NCBI GenBank assembly: GCA_017303505.1
Contig: JAFLCP010000024.1
Coordinates: 1-64,000 of the forward strand
From: Planctomycetota bacterium
GTDB taxonomy: Bacteria; Planctomycetota; Planctomycetia; Pirellulales; Pirellulaceae
Direction of reading: 5' to 3'
DNA: 64,000 nucleotides
Part shown: piece by piece, positions 54,988 through 64,000 of the stretch
Layout of the letters: the number at the start of each line of letters is the position of its first letter
Position numbering within the stretch: position 1 is the first letter of the stretch
The notes under the pieces: model-generated
Told to the model about the DNA's origin: nothing
Seen by the model: the letters and a program-made list of their open reading frames with translations, nothing else
Database searches by the model: none
Position numbers and translations under genes: made by a program

Positions 54988-55370
54988 GACAATACTCGCG
55001 GAGGACCGAGGCAGCAGAATCGCTAAAACCGACAAAGGTGTTAGATCTTCTCAAGCGGTATCGTCTGAACCTTCAACTGTTTTTAACGATATGTTCATGC
55101 ACCAAGAAGATTTATTAACATTCATGCGGGTCGCGTATTGCTCCGCGTAAACTGGGAAATCGCGGCAGTTTAAAGTTTGGTTTTGTGCTTCAAATGTGAA
55201 GGAATGGTGAAGATTGTGAAGGCGAAAACGTTAAAATTACATGAGGAACTAGGCGCTAAAACGCAGTTTCGATTGTGAAGGCGTGGTGCGAATTGTTAAG
55301 AAGCAGGATGATTTGATGTCCTGTTATCAAGCTGTCTTCTCAATGCAGCGTCCTTGCAGTAAGGGAGCTT
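54988..55370. other. Gene-free gap upstream of the porin gene
   Basis: It contains two or three GTGAAGG(AA)T-like words (55197-55285) and no supported gene. It should hold the porin promoter on the minus strand and the end region of the kinase gene. Confidence 0.4.
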
Positions 55371-57635
55371 TCATTCGCCCAGATAATCGGGGCCAACAAT
55401 GGCGATCCAAAGTTCCCGTTGAGCGGGTGTTAAGATCTGTTGTGCTTGAGAAAAGAACTTTTGGCGATCTTCTGCGTTGGAGAAAAAGCCGAATTCTGGC
55501 CCGCGCGGTCCACCTGGCGGAGGTCCACGGCGAAAGCCGCGGTCACGATCGTTGCCCCCCATCATTTCATTGGGTGGACGGTCCATGGGGCGCGGCGGCC
55601 CCTCTCTACCATCAAGATTACGGGGGCCATCCATTTTGGGCGGATGTGGCATAAAGCCTGGGCCTTGTCCATTGGGAGGTGGCATAAAGTGATTGATGGT
55701 TTGAAGTGCAATCGTGTTTTGTTCTAGTTTTTGAAGCTCTCCACGTTGATCGGACGTTAGTCTCAGGCCTTGAATTACTTCGTCTTGGTGAAAGGCTTGG
55801 GGACCCATCCGCTGCATGGCAATTTGTTTGAGCCGTTTCATTTGGGCCGAACTAAGGATAGATGAAGCTACTTCAGTCTGAGTCGTAGTAAATTCGACCA
55901 ACTCTTCCCAGGCCGGTGCAGTGCGGAAGTTTCGCATTTGACGAAACTTGGCTTCGCGCTGAGCATCCATCTCTGCAAACCATTGATCGAGCTGTTCGCT
56001 CTGTTCTTGGTCCACTTGCAGGTCCTGGCGAACGTCGGCGATTTGTAATTGTCCACATTGCCGAAAGAGTTCGAGTTTCTTTAAATCGTTTAGCCGCAGT
56101 TGGAGGCGTTGAAGCGTTTGGGCAAATTCCGTTTGTCCGGCAGCCGAGTTGGAATGTTCGGTAACAAATTCTTCGTAGAGTCGACTGGCGGTTGAAAGTA
56201 GTTGAGTGCGAAGGTTTTCTTGAAATGGGTTGTTGGCCAATTCCAACTCGGCCAGTTGAATCATCTCATCGGCTGCTTGTTTAGCAAGTTCGAGCCGACG
56301 TTCTGCCTCTTGGGTGCGCAAGGTTTCACGCTGAAGTGCCTCCAGCGTATCCGCTTGCGAATTGGCGATCATGGCCGTAGCGATCGCGAACCCGATAAAG
56401 CCAAGTGTGGAAAACAGCGTGGCTGAGGCGACAAACGCCGGATGTCGGCGGAGCCATTTGAACATCCGTTCGACTGGCGTCGGGCGTTTGGCTAGGATTG
56501 GCCGTTGTTCGAGAAACCGATGGAGATCTTCGGCAAATTCCAGCGCGGTGTCATAGCGATCATTGGCATTTTTGGCCACGGACTTGGCGACGATGGTCTC
56601 CAATTCGGAAGGAATAGAACGATCAATAGACCGTAATGGTTTGGGATCATGATGCAGAATTTGATCTAAGAGAGTTGCTCGATTTTCGCCATCGAACATC
56701 GGTTGACCAACAAGCCATTCGTAAAGCGTGGCTCCGAGCGAATAAATGTCGGTCCGATGATCGACAATGGTTCGACCTCCCATCGCTTGCTCGGGACTCA
56801 TGTAACGCAAAGTACCGATCATGTCGCCCGTTTGAGTGAGATTATGATCCGATGCGATTTGAGCAAGACCAAAATCGGTAATCCAAATCTTGTTGCCGTT
56901 CTCGATCATCAAGTTGCTCGGTTTGATATCGCGATGCACGATATTCAGCTCATGCGCGTAATCGAGTGCTTCAGCGACACTCGCGATGTGTTTGACTATC
57001 GATTTGAGCTTCTGTGATCTTGAGGACGAAAAAGATGCGCCTACTGTGACGTTTTGACTGGCATGTGTGGTGGCTGAATTGGAAACCACAGGTGTTCGCA
57101 ATTGGGCTTCGTCAGCGATGGCTTCTGCGACCGATTGGCCATGGATCAATTGCATCGCATAATAATGAACACCTCGTTCTACACCCACAGCATAAACGGG
57201 AACGATGTGCGTATGGTGAAGTTGTGCGGCCGCTTGGGCTTCCGTTTTGAAGCGACGCAAACGCCTGTCGTCCAGAGACGCACTGAATGGGAGCACTTTG
57301 ATCGCGACCAATCGTCCCAATGACATTTGCATCGCTTCATAAACAATCCCCATGCCACCGCGACCGATCTCGCGCATCAAGCGGAAGTCGCCCAGTGGTT
57401 CGGATTGGGGACCGGAAGTGAGTGGTTTGCGCGGTTTGAGCGAATGAGCCAAATCGATCCCATCAAAATACTCGGCCAATTGTGAGGCGATGTCGGGATA
57501 TTGAGCGAAATACTTTTTTCGATCGGGCGTATTGCCTAATTCCAATTCATCCATGTAAGCATGTGTGGCTGCCAGCAAACGTGGATCTTCGTCCAATTCA
57601 TGACCGTGATAGGTTGGCGTTGGCTCATTGAGCAT
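55371..57635 (-). CDS. Membrane Ser/Thr protein kinase with C-terminal Spy/LTXXQ-like helical region
   Basis: This 754-residue protein has a complete Hanks-type kinase domain at about 80-350: IGRGGMGIVYEA, VAIKVL, HRDIKPSNLM, ITDFGLAQ, GTLRYMSPEQA. A membrane segment follows near 400-425 (FVASATLFSTLGFIGFAIATAM), then a coiled coil. Outside lies a helical region with LTSDQRGELQKLEQN and LTPAQRELWIA, resembling LTXXQ proteins, separated by a Pro/Gly/Arg/Met-rich segment. The kinase gene overlaps the ECF sigma factor gene by 11 bp; such pairs are a planctomycete specialty in which the kinase probably activates the sigma factor. AGGAG 7 nt upstream supports ATG 57635. Confidence 0.9.
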   Translation of the reverse strand: MLNEPTPTYHGHELDEDPRLLAATHAYMDELELGNTPDRKKYFAQYPDIASQLAEYFDGIDLAHSLKPRKPLTSGPQSEPLGDFRLMREIGRGGMGIVYEAMQMSLGRLVAIKVLPFSASLDDRRLRRFKTEAQAAAQLHHTHIVPVYAVGVERGVHYYAMQLIHGQSVAEAIADEAQLRTPVVSNSATTHASQNVTVGASFSSSRSQKLKSIVKHIASVAEALDYAHELNIVHRDIKPSNLMIENGNKIWITDFGLAQIASDHNLTQTGDMIGTLRYMSPEQAMGGRTIVDHRTDIYSLGATLYEWLVGQPMFDGENRATLLDQILHHDPKPLRSIDRSIPSELETIVAKSVAKNANDRYDTALEFAEDLHRFLEQRPILAKRPTPVERMFKWLRRHPAFVASATLFSTLGFIGFAIATAMIANSQADTLEALQRETLRTQEAERRLELAKQAADEMIQLAELELANNPFQENLRTQLLSTASRLYEEFVTEHSNSAAGQTEFAQTLQRLQLRLNDLKKLELFRQCGQLQIADVRQDLQVDQEQSEQLDQWFAEMDAQREAKFRQMRNFRTAPAWEELVEFTTTQTEVASSILSSAQMKRLKQIAMQRMGPQAFHQDEVIQGLRLTSDQRGELQKLEQNTIALQTINHFMPPPNGQGPGFMPHPPKMDGPRNLDGREGPPRPMDRPPNEMMGGNDRDRGFRRGPPPGGPRGPEFGFFSNAEDRQKFFSQAQQILTPAQRELWIAIVGPDYLGE

Positions 57636-58245
57636 CCGTTTGCTCCTGCGGTGAAAAGCTTTTGCGAAGTTGGACAACAGCTCGCAGCCAGAGTTTTTCT
57701 ACACTGTCCACGGTTCGATTGAGGCGTGTTGCGATTTGCGGAAACGTTAAGCCTTCGATATGCCTTAGTGTTAGTACGCTTTGGTAATCGGCGGACAAAT
57801 TGGACATCGCTTTGGCGAGCTGCACGGTCTGTTCGTCTCGCATGATGTTTTGGCTTGGGCTGCTGATTGACGCGACCAAGAGTTCCGAAAGCATGGCAGC
57901 TGAATTGTCGAGATCTGCGGCCAACTGTTTTTCGAGACGGATATCGCGAGCTTTGGTTCCCAAATAGCGCCTCAGGTAATTGGCCATAACCCCAGCCATG
58001 ACCGACCTCAGCCACGCTGTGAATTGCGTAACCGATTCACCTTGAAAATTCTCAAAGTAACGATGGGCATCGAGGAACGTATCTTGGACGACGTCGGACG
58101 CATCGAGCTTGGCGCCCAGCTTGCTTCCAATTTCATGCGAAGCGATCAGTTTTAAGTAACTTCGGAAGTGCTCCAATAGTTGACCGATGGCCTGGCGTTC
58201 ACCTTTCTTCGCTTGCAGCAAAAGGTCGGCGACGTTGCGTTCCAT
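57625..58245 (-). CDS. ECF-family RNA polymerase sigma factor (planctomycete type)
   Basis: This 206-residue protein has region 2 (LKLIASHEIGSKLGAKLDASDVVQDTFLDAHRYFENFQG) and region 4 (LSADYQSVLTLRHIEGLTFPQIATRLNRTVDSVEKLWLRAVVQLRK). Both are typical of the ECF groups paired with Ser/Thr kinases in Planctomycetota. The kinase gene follows with an 11-bp overlap. No anti-sigma factor is adjacent, in keeping with phosphorylation control. AGGAA lies before ATG 58245. The targets are unknown. Confidence 0.92.
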   Translation of the reverse strand: MERNVADLLLQAKKGERQAIGQLLEHFRSYLKLIASHEIGSKLGAKLDASDVVQDTFLDAHRYFENFQGESVTQFTAWLRSVMAGVMANYLRRYLGTKARDIRLEKQLAADLDNSAAMLSELLVASISSPSQNIMRDEQTVQLAKAMSNLSADYQSVLTLRHIEGLTFPQIATRLNRTVDSVEKLWLRAVVQLRKSFSPQEQTDAQ

Positions 58246-58477
58246 AAAAATTCCTAATGGATGTGGGGCTGGTCTTACAGAATAGGTAACGAATAAGGAA
58301 GGAAAACCGCCGCCCGGAGAACATTTTATCAAAACTTCATGGAAAAGAACTTTTTTGTGGCGGTAAGCGGACCGGTTTCGTTACTGCAGTGTTAAGGAAG
58401 CTGTCTTCCGAAATATCGTCGGATCTGGACAGGTTTAGGTCTGTCTGAGGAAAAGAACGAACATGGGAGGGTGGGGC

Positions 58478-59278
58478 ATGATAACGCCAGCGAGCGTCGC
58501 GAAGGAGTTGATTCAGCCTCCGGTTACTGGGGTACAGTGGCGGGTCATGAACGATTCACAGTCGCCTTCATTGGCAAGGGATTCCAAGGTTCGTTCCGAG
58601 GCCAAGGAAGTGAAATTTGTCGTTAGCGATGAATTGGCCGCCGAATTAGAGGGGCGCATCGCTGGGCTTTTCACCCGCGATCCGCATTGTGTTGAAGGGG
58701 GTGGATATAGCCTCGCTTCGATCTATTGCGACAGCCCAAGCTGGGACGTTTATTACCGTCGCGGTCGATACCGCTACTGCAAATATCGCATCCGTCGCTA
58801 CGGCGACACAGATGTCGCGCACCTCGAACGAAAGGTGAAAAAGGGTTACCAGGTTCGCAAGAAACGCTGCGAACTACGGCTTGATTTGTTGCCTGAACTG
58901 GCCAAGTCGGATTGCCGGATTGGTGAAGGGGCTTGCAAGTATCGCAGTCATCTAAGTCGCCAGTCAATGAAACCAGTATGTCTGATCCGTTACGATCGAA
59001 CGGCCTACTTCGGATCGCTGGATAACGCGCCGGTTCGCATGACATTTGATCGATCGATAAGCGGTCTGCAATGGGCACAATGGAGCTTTAACTCAAGTTC
59101 CCAGGGTGACCTTTTGATTCCCGGTTTTGTGGTTTGTGAATTTAAGTTTCGAGGTTCCATGCCGAACCTATTGAGGGACTTAGTGCACCAGTTTTCTATT
59201 TCGCCCACAGGCATCTCCAAATATCGACGTTGTGTTGAGTATTGGAATTTAGTGGCGCCTGATAAGGCGGGTGCGTAA
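58478..59278 (+). CDS. VTC-domain (CYTH-like) polyphosphate polymerase-type protein
   Basis: This 266-residue protein has a VTC tunnel fold: EAKEVKFVV with the basic Lys, SLASIYCDSP, YRIRRYGD, AHLERKVKKGYQVRKKR, CLIRYDRTAY, ICEFKFRG and ISKYRRCV. Basic and acidic tunnel residues are in the usual positions. VTC domains make polyphosphate from ATP; in bacteria the gene is usually beside DUF4956 and CotH genes, as here. Its stop overlaps the DUF4956 start by 1 nt. ATG 58478 has GGAGG about 7 nt upstream, with 58463 and 58547 as alternatives. Confidence 0.85.
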   Translation: MITPASVAKELIQPPVTGVQWRVMNDSQSPSLARDSKVRSEAKEVKFVVSDELAAELEGRIAGLFTRDPHCVEGGGYSLASIYCDSPSWDVYYRRGRYRYCKYRIRRYGDTDVAHLERKVKKGYQVRKKRCELRLDLLPELAKSDCRIGEGACKYRSHLSRQSMKPVCLIRYDRTAYFGSLDNAPVRMTFDRSISGLQWAQWSFNSSSQGDLLIPGFVVCEFKFRGSMPNLLRDLVHQFSISPTGISKYRRCVEYWNLVAPDKAGA

Positions 59279-59964
59279 TGGATAGTTTGTTTACAAATTT
59301 GGCGTCGACCAGCGCTCTCGGTTTGAATGAAATTGCGACGCGGTTGCTGGTCGCTCTGTTCTTTGGCGCGTTGGTGGCCGTCGTTTATCGGTTAAGTCAT
59401 GGTCGGTCGCAGGATGAAGCGTGGGTACTCACCACGACATTAGTACTCTTAGCCGTATTGATTGCCATGGTGTCGATGGTTATTGGTGATAGTGTGGCTC
59501 GAGCGTTCGGATTAGTGGGGGCGTTATCGATCGTTCGCTTTCGAACCGTCGTTGATGACACTCGCGACACAGCCTTTGTGATGTTCGCTGTGATTGTGGG
59601 AATGGCGGCGGGAACAGGTTTGTTTTTAGCACCATTGATCGGTGTGCCGGCAGTAGCTGCAGTCGCCTTATTGATGAATCAATTTCCTAAACCAGTGAAG
59701 AAGTTAACGAAGACAACGGCCATCATCGAAGTGCGTCAAGCGTTAGGTGATGCGGCTGTAGCCAGTGTAGGAAGAGTGATCGAAAAATATACGATTCAGT
59801 ATCGCATCGAACGAACTAGCACTTCGAAACAAGGGGCCGCGCTCGATGTGGTGTACAGTGTGCAGATGAAAGATGCCGAAATGTTGCTCCCTTTGGTAAG
59901 TGAGTTGAATCGCACCGAAGGAGTTCAAAACGTAGATGGCAGACTGACAAAGAACGACAGCTAA
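59278..59964 (+). CDS. DUF4956 membrane protein
   Basis: This 228-residue protein has four membrane segments (LLVALFFGALVAVVYRL, TTTLVLLAVLIAMVSMVI, VMFAVIVGMAAGTGLFLA and more) and the family motif ARAFGLVGALSIVRFRTVVDDTRDTAFVMFA. A cytoplasmic C-terminal domain (KLTKTTAIIEVRQAL onward) follows. It sits between VTC and CotH genes, a recurring arrangement. Function unknown; it may anchor the VTC polymerase or move its product. Confidence 0.88.
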   Translation: MDSLFTNLASTSALGLNEIATRLLVALFFGALVAVVYRLSHGRSQDEAWVLTTTLVLLAVLIAMVSMVIGDSVARAFGLVGALSIVRFRTVVDDTRDTAFVMFAVIVGMAAGTGLFLAPLIGVPAVAAVALLMNQFPKPVKKLTKTTAIIEVRQALGDAAVASVGRVIEKYTIQYRIERTSTSKQGAALDVVYSVQMKDAEMLLPLVSELNRTEGVQNVDGRLTKNDS

Positions 59965-60072
59965 GCGATTGCGCTCTTCGACGCGGGGAGAGTTCGAACG
60001 TTAGGGTATCGGTAGGGTGATCGAGTTTGAATTTGTAACGCAATAGTTTGACTAGCGAAGTGAGATATAGCG

Positions 60073-62688
60073 ATGAAAAAATTGGCGGCACAAGGATTGC
60101 GATTTTTGTTTGTGGGAGCGTTATTGTCACAGTTGTCTTGGACTAACGTGGCTTGGTCGCAACAGCCTCCACCCGATGGACCTCCAGGCGGATTTCCAGG
60201 AGGCCCAGGATTTCCAGGAGGCCCAGGTGGTCCAGGATTCGGTGGCCCAGGTTTTGGTCGACCTGGTATGGGAATGTTTGGTTTCGCTGGTCCACAAGGA
60301 AGCATGCTGAGCGTAGCACAACTACCTGAAGTTGTAACCGAACTTAAAATCAGTTCGGAACAATCAACCCAACTCGGCGCTTTGCAGGGGGATGTGATGT
60401 CTGCTATGCAGGAAAAGATGGCAGACTTTAATCCGCAAGAGATGTTCGAGCTTGAAGAAGTTGAACGCATGGAACGTATGGCGAAGATGCGTTCCGAAAT
60501 GGATGGCCTCAATGCCGAGTTCGATAAGAAACTCGCCGATATCCTTGATGAATCGCAGCTCAAACGCTTGCGTGAATTGTCGCTCCAACGCCAAGGATTG
60601 GTAGCGTTATTGAAAGATGAATTTGCTGAAAAACTCAAACTGAGCGATGAGCAAAAGCAGTTAATTCGCGAGACTCAGCAGGTGGGAATGCCACCGCGTG
60701 GCAATGGTGGTTTTCCTGATTTCGAAGGTATGGAACGCACGCGGCAGGAAGGTGAAAAGAAATTTTTGGCCAGCCTGAGTGACGAGCAAAAAACGACCTG
60801 GGATGCTCTGCGAGGTGCAGCGTTCACATTCACTTCGCAGCCGCCGATGGGACGTGGCATGATGGGCGGACCTGGTGGCATGGGTGGTCGTGAAAAAGCT
60901 TTGGTTGCCAAGTATGACACCAACAAAGATGGCTGGTTGAATCGAGCCGAACGCGATGCGGCTCGTGAAGAAGCGAAACAAAGTGGTGGAGGCCCAGGTG
61001 GCCCTGGAGGCCCAGGTGGAATGGGACGCGGTATGGGCCGTGGAGGTATGGGAGGTGGACGCGGCGGAAATCGCGGTAACCGTCCCGCTGAAGAGCAAGG
61101 TGGTCCACCTGCTGGACCTGACGGCGTCGCCGGCGGCCCAGGTGGTTTTCCAGGCGGCCCAGGCGGGCCAGGTGGTTTCCCTGGAGGTCCAGGAGGACCC
61201 GGCGGATTTCCAGGTGGGCCCGGCGGTTTTCCTGGTGGTCCAGGTGGCCCAGGTGGTATGGGGAGTCGAGAGCCCGGCAAACCTGGTGTCAAAGTTGCTC
61301 CCGGCGATGTCAAGAACTACGCCGACGAAGACCTGTACGACACCTCGGTGGTGCGCACCATCTTTTTGACCTTTGAAAAAGATGATTGGGAGTCTGAACT
61401 CTCCGATTTCAAAAACAGTGATGTCGAAGTCGACGCACAAATGATGGTCGATGGCAAGACGTACGAAAAAGTAGGTGTCAAGTTCCGAGGTATGTCTTCA
61501 TTCGGAATGGTTCCCGCAGGCTCAAAACGCTCTTTCAATATCTCGATGGATATGGCGGACGAAGATCAACGCTTGCTGGGATATAAGACGTTGAACTTGT
61601 TGAACTCCAATGGCGATCCGACCATGATGCATAGCGTGCTCTATTCAAAGATTGCCCGCAAGTATCTGCCAACTCCCAAAGCGAATGAAGTTCGAGTTGT
61701 CGTGAATGGCGAAGATTGGGGCGTTTATCAAAATGCGCAACAGTTTGACAAGGTTTTTGTCAAAGAGAACTTTGGTTCTTCGAAAGGCGCTCGTTGGAAA
61801 GTCAGTGGGAGTCCAGGTGGGGGCGGCAGCTTGCGTTACCTCGGGGACGATGTCGCAGCTTATAAGCGTCTCTATGAAATCAAGAGTTCCGACAACGAAG
61901 AGTCATGGAACGCTTTGATCGAGTTAACCAAAATTTTGGGAGAAACTCCACCCGCAGAACTTCCTGCCAAAATCGAACCCATATTGGATGTCGATGGAGC
62001 GTTGCGATTTCTGGCGTTGGATGTGGCGTTGATCAACGAAGATGGATATTGGGTGCGAGGTAGCGACTATAGCATCTATCAGGATGAAGATGGAAAATTC
62101 CATGTGATTCCTCACGACATGAACGAGAGCTTTATGCCGGTGATGGGCGGCCCAGGAATGGGTGGACCAGGCATGGGTGGACCGGGCATGGGCGGCAGAG
62201 GTCGAGGTGGACGCGGACTTGGTGCAGCTAGTGGGCCTGGAGCTGGTGGCCCCGGTGCTGGTGGACCGCAAAATGGTCCAGGCGGCCCACAAGGCGGTCC
62301 CCAAGGTGGACGCAACGGCGGTGGTCAAAACGCATACGCACTCGATCCACTCATTGCCTTGGATAATCCTGATCGACCATTGCGCAGCAAGCTCTTGCAA
62401 GTACCCGAATATCGAGAGCGTTACTTGAAGTATGTTGCCCAAATCGCTGAGGAAGATTTGGATTGGAAGAATCTCGGTCCCGTGGTTGAAGAGGTAAAGA
62501 ACTCAATCGAAATCTTGGTCGAATTGGACTCACGAAAGATGTCGACCACAGAGGCGTTCCAACAAACGACTTCTCAAGATTCGGCTAGCGGTCCTCAGAA
62601 TAACAGCCGTCATCTGCGACAGTTTGCGGAGATGCGACGCGAATATTTGCTGAAGCATCCCGAGATCGTGGCGGTAATGAAGAAGTAG
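60073..62688 (+). CDS. CotH-kinase-family secreted protein with LTXXQ-like helices, an EF-hand and Gly-Gly-Pro repeats
   Basis: This 871-residue protein has a signal peptide (GLRFLFVGALLSQLSWTNVAWS), then a Gly/Pro repeat. Helical regions follow (LKISSEQSTQLGALQ, LSDEQKQLIRE) like Spy/LTXXQ. One EF-hand lies at about 282-293 (DTNKDGWLNRAE), then long GGP repeats. The CotH domain starts near 435 (VRTIFLTFEKDDWESEL, KGVKFRGMSS-type strands, KTLNLLNSNGDPTMMHSVLYSKIARK, VYQNAQQFDKVFVKENFG, HVIPHDMNESF) and is split by another Gly-rich insertion after MNESF. CotH proteins are atypical protein kinases in spores; here the target is unknown. Confidence 0.85.
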   Translation: MKKLAAQGLRFLFVGALLSQLSWTNVAWSQQPPPDGPPGGFPGGPGFPGGPGGPGFGGPGFGRPGMGMFGFAGPQGSMLSVAQLPEVVTELKISSEQSTQLGALQGDVMSAMQEKMADFNPQEMFELEEVERMERMAKMRSEMDGLNAEFDKKLADILDESQLKRLRELSLQRQGLVALLKDEFAEKLKLSDEQKQLIRETQQVGMPPRGNGGFPDFEGMERTRQEGEKKFLASLSDEQKTTWDALRGAAFTFTSQPPMGRGMMGGPGGMGGREKALVAKYDTNKDGWLNRAERDAAREEAKQSGGGPGGPGGPGGMGRGMGRGGMGGGRGGNRGNRPAEEQGGPPAGPDGVAGGPGGFPGGPGGPGGFPGGPGGPGGFPGGPGGFPGGPGGPGGMGSREPGKPGVKVAPGDVKNYADEDLYDTSVVRTIFLTFEKDDWESELSDFKNSDVEVDAQMMVDGKTYEKVGVKFRGMSSFGMVPAGSKRSFNISMDMADEDQRLLGYKTLNLLNSNGDPTMMHSVLYSKIARKYLPTPKANEVRVVVNGEDWGVYQNAQQFDKVFVKENFGSSKGARWKVSGSPGGGGSLRYLGDDVAAYKRLYEIKSSDNEESWNALIELTKILGETPPAELPAKIEPILDVDGALRFLALDVALINEDGYWVRGSDYSIYQDEDGKFHVIPHDMNESFMPVMGGPGMGGPGMGGPGMGGRGRGGRGLGAASGPGAGGPGAGGPQNGPGGPQGGPQGGRNGGGQNAYALDPLIALDNPDRPLRSKLLQVPEYRERYLKYVAQIAEEDLDWKNLGPVVEEVKNSIEILVELDSRKMSTTEAFQQTTSQDSASGPQNNSRHLRQFAEMRREYLLKHPEIVAVMKK

Positions 62689-62718
62689 CCAACGTTTTTT
62701 AACGAGAGCAAGGTGACG

Positions 62719-62758
62719 AGCGGCTTGTGATTCTTCGGAATGGCAGGCCGCTTTTTTT
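62719..62758 (+). terminator. Rho-independent terminator of the VTC-CotH operon
   Basis: AGCGGCTT (62719-62726) pairs with AGGCCGCT (62745-62752), one mismatch, followed by TTTTTT. Confidence 0.75.
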
Positions 62759-62878
62759 GTTGATCCAGGTTGGGTAATCCCATTAAGATCGCTTGAAATA
62801 CGATTGATTTTAATGAACTACCTGAGCCCCAGTGTCGTACTACCGCTGGTGCGCACATGATCACGCTGGAAGCTCCCT

Positions 62879-63925
62879 ATGTTAAACAACTCAATAAGCG
62901 GTTGCTGCTTACTGGTGACCTTGATTGCAATGGCCGGATGTCGGCGCGATGAGTTGGTCTCAGCCCTGTCCGAAAAGCAAATCCAATTTACTGTCGAACA
63001 AGATGGGACAAAAATGCATCTTGGTGACGATGGCGTTCTTTATCGTGAATCAAATGACCCGGCAAAGTGGATTGTCGTTGACAAGGTCTATGATCCGGCC
63101 GTGTTTGAGAAGTCGTATGTTACCGTTGATGATAAAGTATTTCGTGTATCGCCCGATAACGGCAAACGCTACGAAGTATTGAGGCAGTTCCAAGAAGATT
63201 TTGAGGACTTGCCCACTGGAAAAGCTGGCCTCAAGGAGATCATTGATGAGGGACGAAATCGATGGGGTTCATTCACCTTGCAATCCCCCCGGAAATCGTC
63301 TGTCTCTGAATATGTTCAGCTGCGGAATGATTTGATTTCTGGGAAATCCGACTTCCTTGATGCTCGTCTCGAAGTTTCGCCCGAACAGCATGTCAGTGGG
63401 AAAGTCGCTTTGCGTTGCGAAGCACCTGCTCGCAGCGATAGCATGGTGACCTGCAAGGCATCGCTTTCTTCGCCGTTGGTTTACTTCAAGAATGGAGATG
63501 ATTTTTGGTACGAAGCCTATTACTACATAGAGGGTTCGTTCCCCTTGACGTTAGCTGATTTGGAATGCGAATTCGTCAAAAATCATCCGGGGATTCGATT
63601 GCGATTTTACGACACCAACGTGTTAGGCGTGGAACTGAAGGCGCTTGAAAAACCTCAGTTCGAACAAGCATTGAGTGAACCCATTCGTTTTCCTAAGAAC
63701 TGTTGGGTACGTGTGCGGGCCCATTTTCACTTGTCTGCTTTCGATGGTTACATCGAGGTTTGGCAAGACGATCAAAAAATTATCGATACGGCGGGAATGA
63801 CGATCCCATTTCCCGCGACCATTTACAACAGTTTGGAAATCGGCGCTTCAGCCTTTAGTGAGACAGACGGCAAGTCGGTCGTATTCGTCGATGATGTACG
63901 GGTGAGCGATCGTCCGTTTGAATGA
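62879..63925 (+). CDS. Lipoprotein with a polysaccharide lyase/LamG-like C-terminal domain
   Basis: A 348-residue protein with a lipoprotein signal (LLVTLIAMAGCRRDE, lipobox Cys near 21). The N-terminal 70 residues have beta strands (IQFTVEQDGTKMHLGDDGVLY). From about 170 a jelly-roll-type domain with DFWYEAYYYIEG, VRVRAHFHLSAFDGYIEVWQDDQKIIDT and VVFVDDVRVSDRP resembles alginate or heparin lyase folds. I see no definite catalytic set, so a carbohydrate-binding role is as likely. GGAAG lies before ATG 62879. Confidence 0.7.
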   Translation: MLNNSISGCCLLVTLIAMAGCRRDELVSALSEKQIQFTVEQDGTKMHLGDDGVLYRESNDPAKWIVVDKVYDPAVFEKSYVTVDDKVFRVSPDNGKRYEVLRQFQEDFEDLPTGKAGLKEIIDEGRNRWGSFTLQSPRKSSVSEYVQLRNDLISGKSDFLDARLEVSPEQHVSGKVALRCEAPARSDSMVTCKASLSSPLVYFKNGDDFWYEAYYYIEGSFPLTLADLECEFVKNHPGIRLRFYDTNVLGVELKALEKPQFEQALSEPIRFPKNCWVRVRAHFHLSAFDGYIEVWQDDQKIIDTAGMTIPFPATIYNSLEIGASAFSETDGKSVVFVDDVRVSDRPFE

Positions 63926-64000
63926 CTTCGGTATTTCTTTCCGAGATGCTTCTGTGTGACCGTTATGTTTGGCAACAGCCATCCAAGAAGCCATAGAGCC

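Noticed and set aside
60661..61440. Long minus-strand frames across the CotH gene, Pro-rich
   Set aside because: They are complements of the GGP repeat codons of the CotH gene; no start context or family match.

Overview
The window looks like a chromosomal segment of a planctomycete, most likely of the order Pirellulales. The evidence is family content: a DUF1559 protein with a prepilin-like N-terminus, a remnant of the planctomycete haem-binding domain, an ECF sigma factor paired with a membrane Ser/Thr kinase, a CotH protein rich in Gly-Gly-Pro, many secreted SGNH/DUF303 and enterochelin-esterase-like hydrolases, PQQ and RCC1 propellers, and BlaI/M56 pairs. I see no rRNA, tRNA, CRISPR array, phage or intact insertion sequence.

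Layout. 1-1.2 kb is degraded and holds a haem-domain remnant and an isolated BlaI-type box. 1.26-4.5 kb carries a BlaI repressor/M56 peptidase pair with a readable autoregulated promoter, and a haem-binding DUF3365 protein. 4.7-5.35 kb is a four-unit palindromic repeat array. 5.4-11.2 kb has a DUF303 esterase, a DUF2807 lipoprotein, an AlkA-like glycosylase, an M61 peptidase and a TPR protein. 11.2-13.5 kb is a two-gene lipid-modifying operon: an LPG-synthase-C/desaturase fusion and an Mpo1-like protein. 13.7-18.9 kb has a double esterase-SMP-30 protein and a secreted KatG. 19-22.5 kb has a 67-bp-period repeat and a GntR-ABC-acyltransferase operon. 22.5-33.8 kb is mixed: esterases, PhnA, AraC, PQQ and RCC1 proteins, AIM24, an M48 peptidase and a deoxyhypusine-synthase-like enzyme.

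The most interesting locus is 33.8-36.2 kb. It is a tightly overlapping minus-strand operon of a TIGR04222-type membrane protein ending in a seven-cysteine Gly/Ser/Cys repeat tail, a DUF692/MNIO enzyme, and a small partner protein. This is the architecture of a RiPP system in which the modified peptide would be the C-terminal tail of a membrane protein. The MNIO ribosome binding site and start codon lie inside the codons of that tail.

36.4-53.5 kb holds a DUF1559/lipoprotein pair, DUF1579, PadR/HAAS and ArsR/SRPBCC regulatory pairs, several transporters and enzymes, an esterase whose signal peptide contains an in-frame amber codon, a strong sigma-54 promoter motif, a PhoD-like phosphatase and an aquaporin-family channel. 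53.5-64 kb has a porin, the kinase/ECF pair, the VTC-DUF4956-CotH cluster, and a lipoprotein with a lyase-like C-terminal domain.

Most enzymes carry export signals, so the region mainly encodes envelope and periplasmic functions: carbohydrate de-esterification, proteolysis, peroxide and phosphate-ester handling, and envelope stress sensing. All functional statements come from motif recognition by eye; no searches were run.
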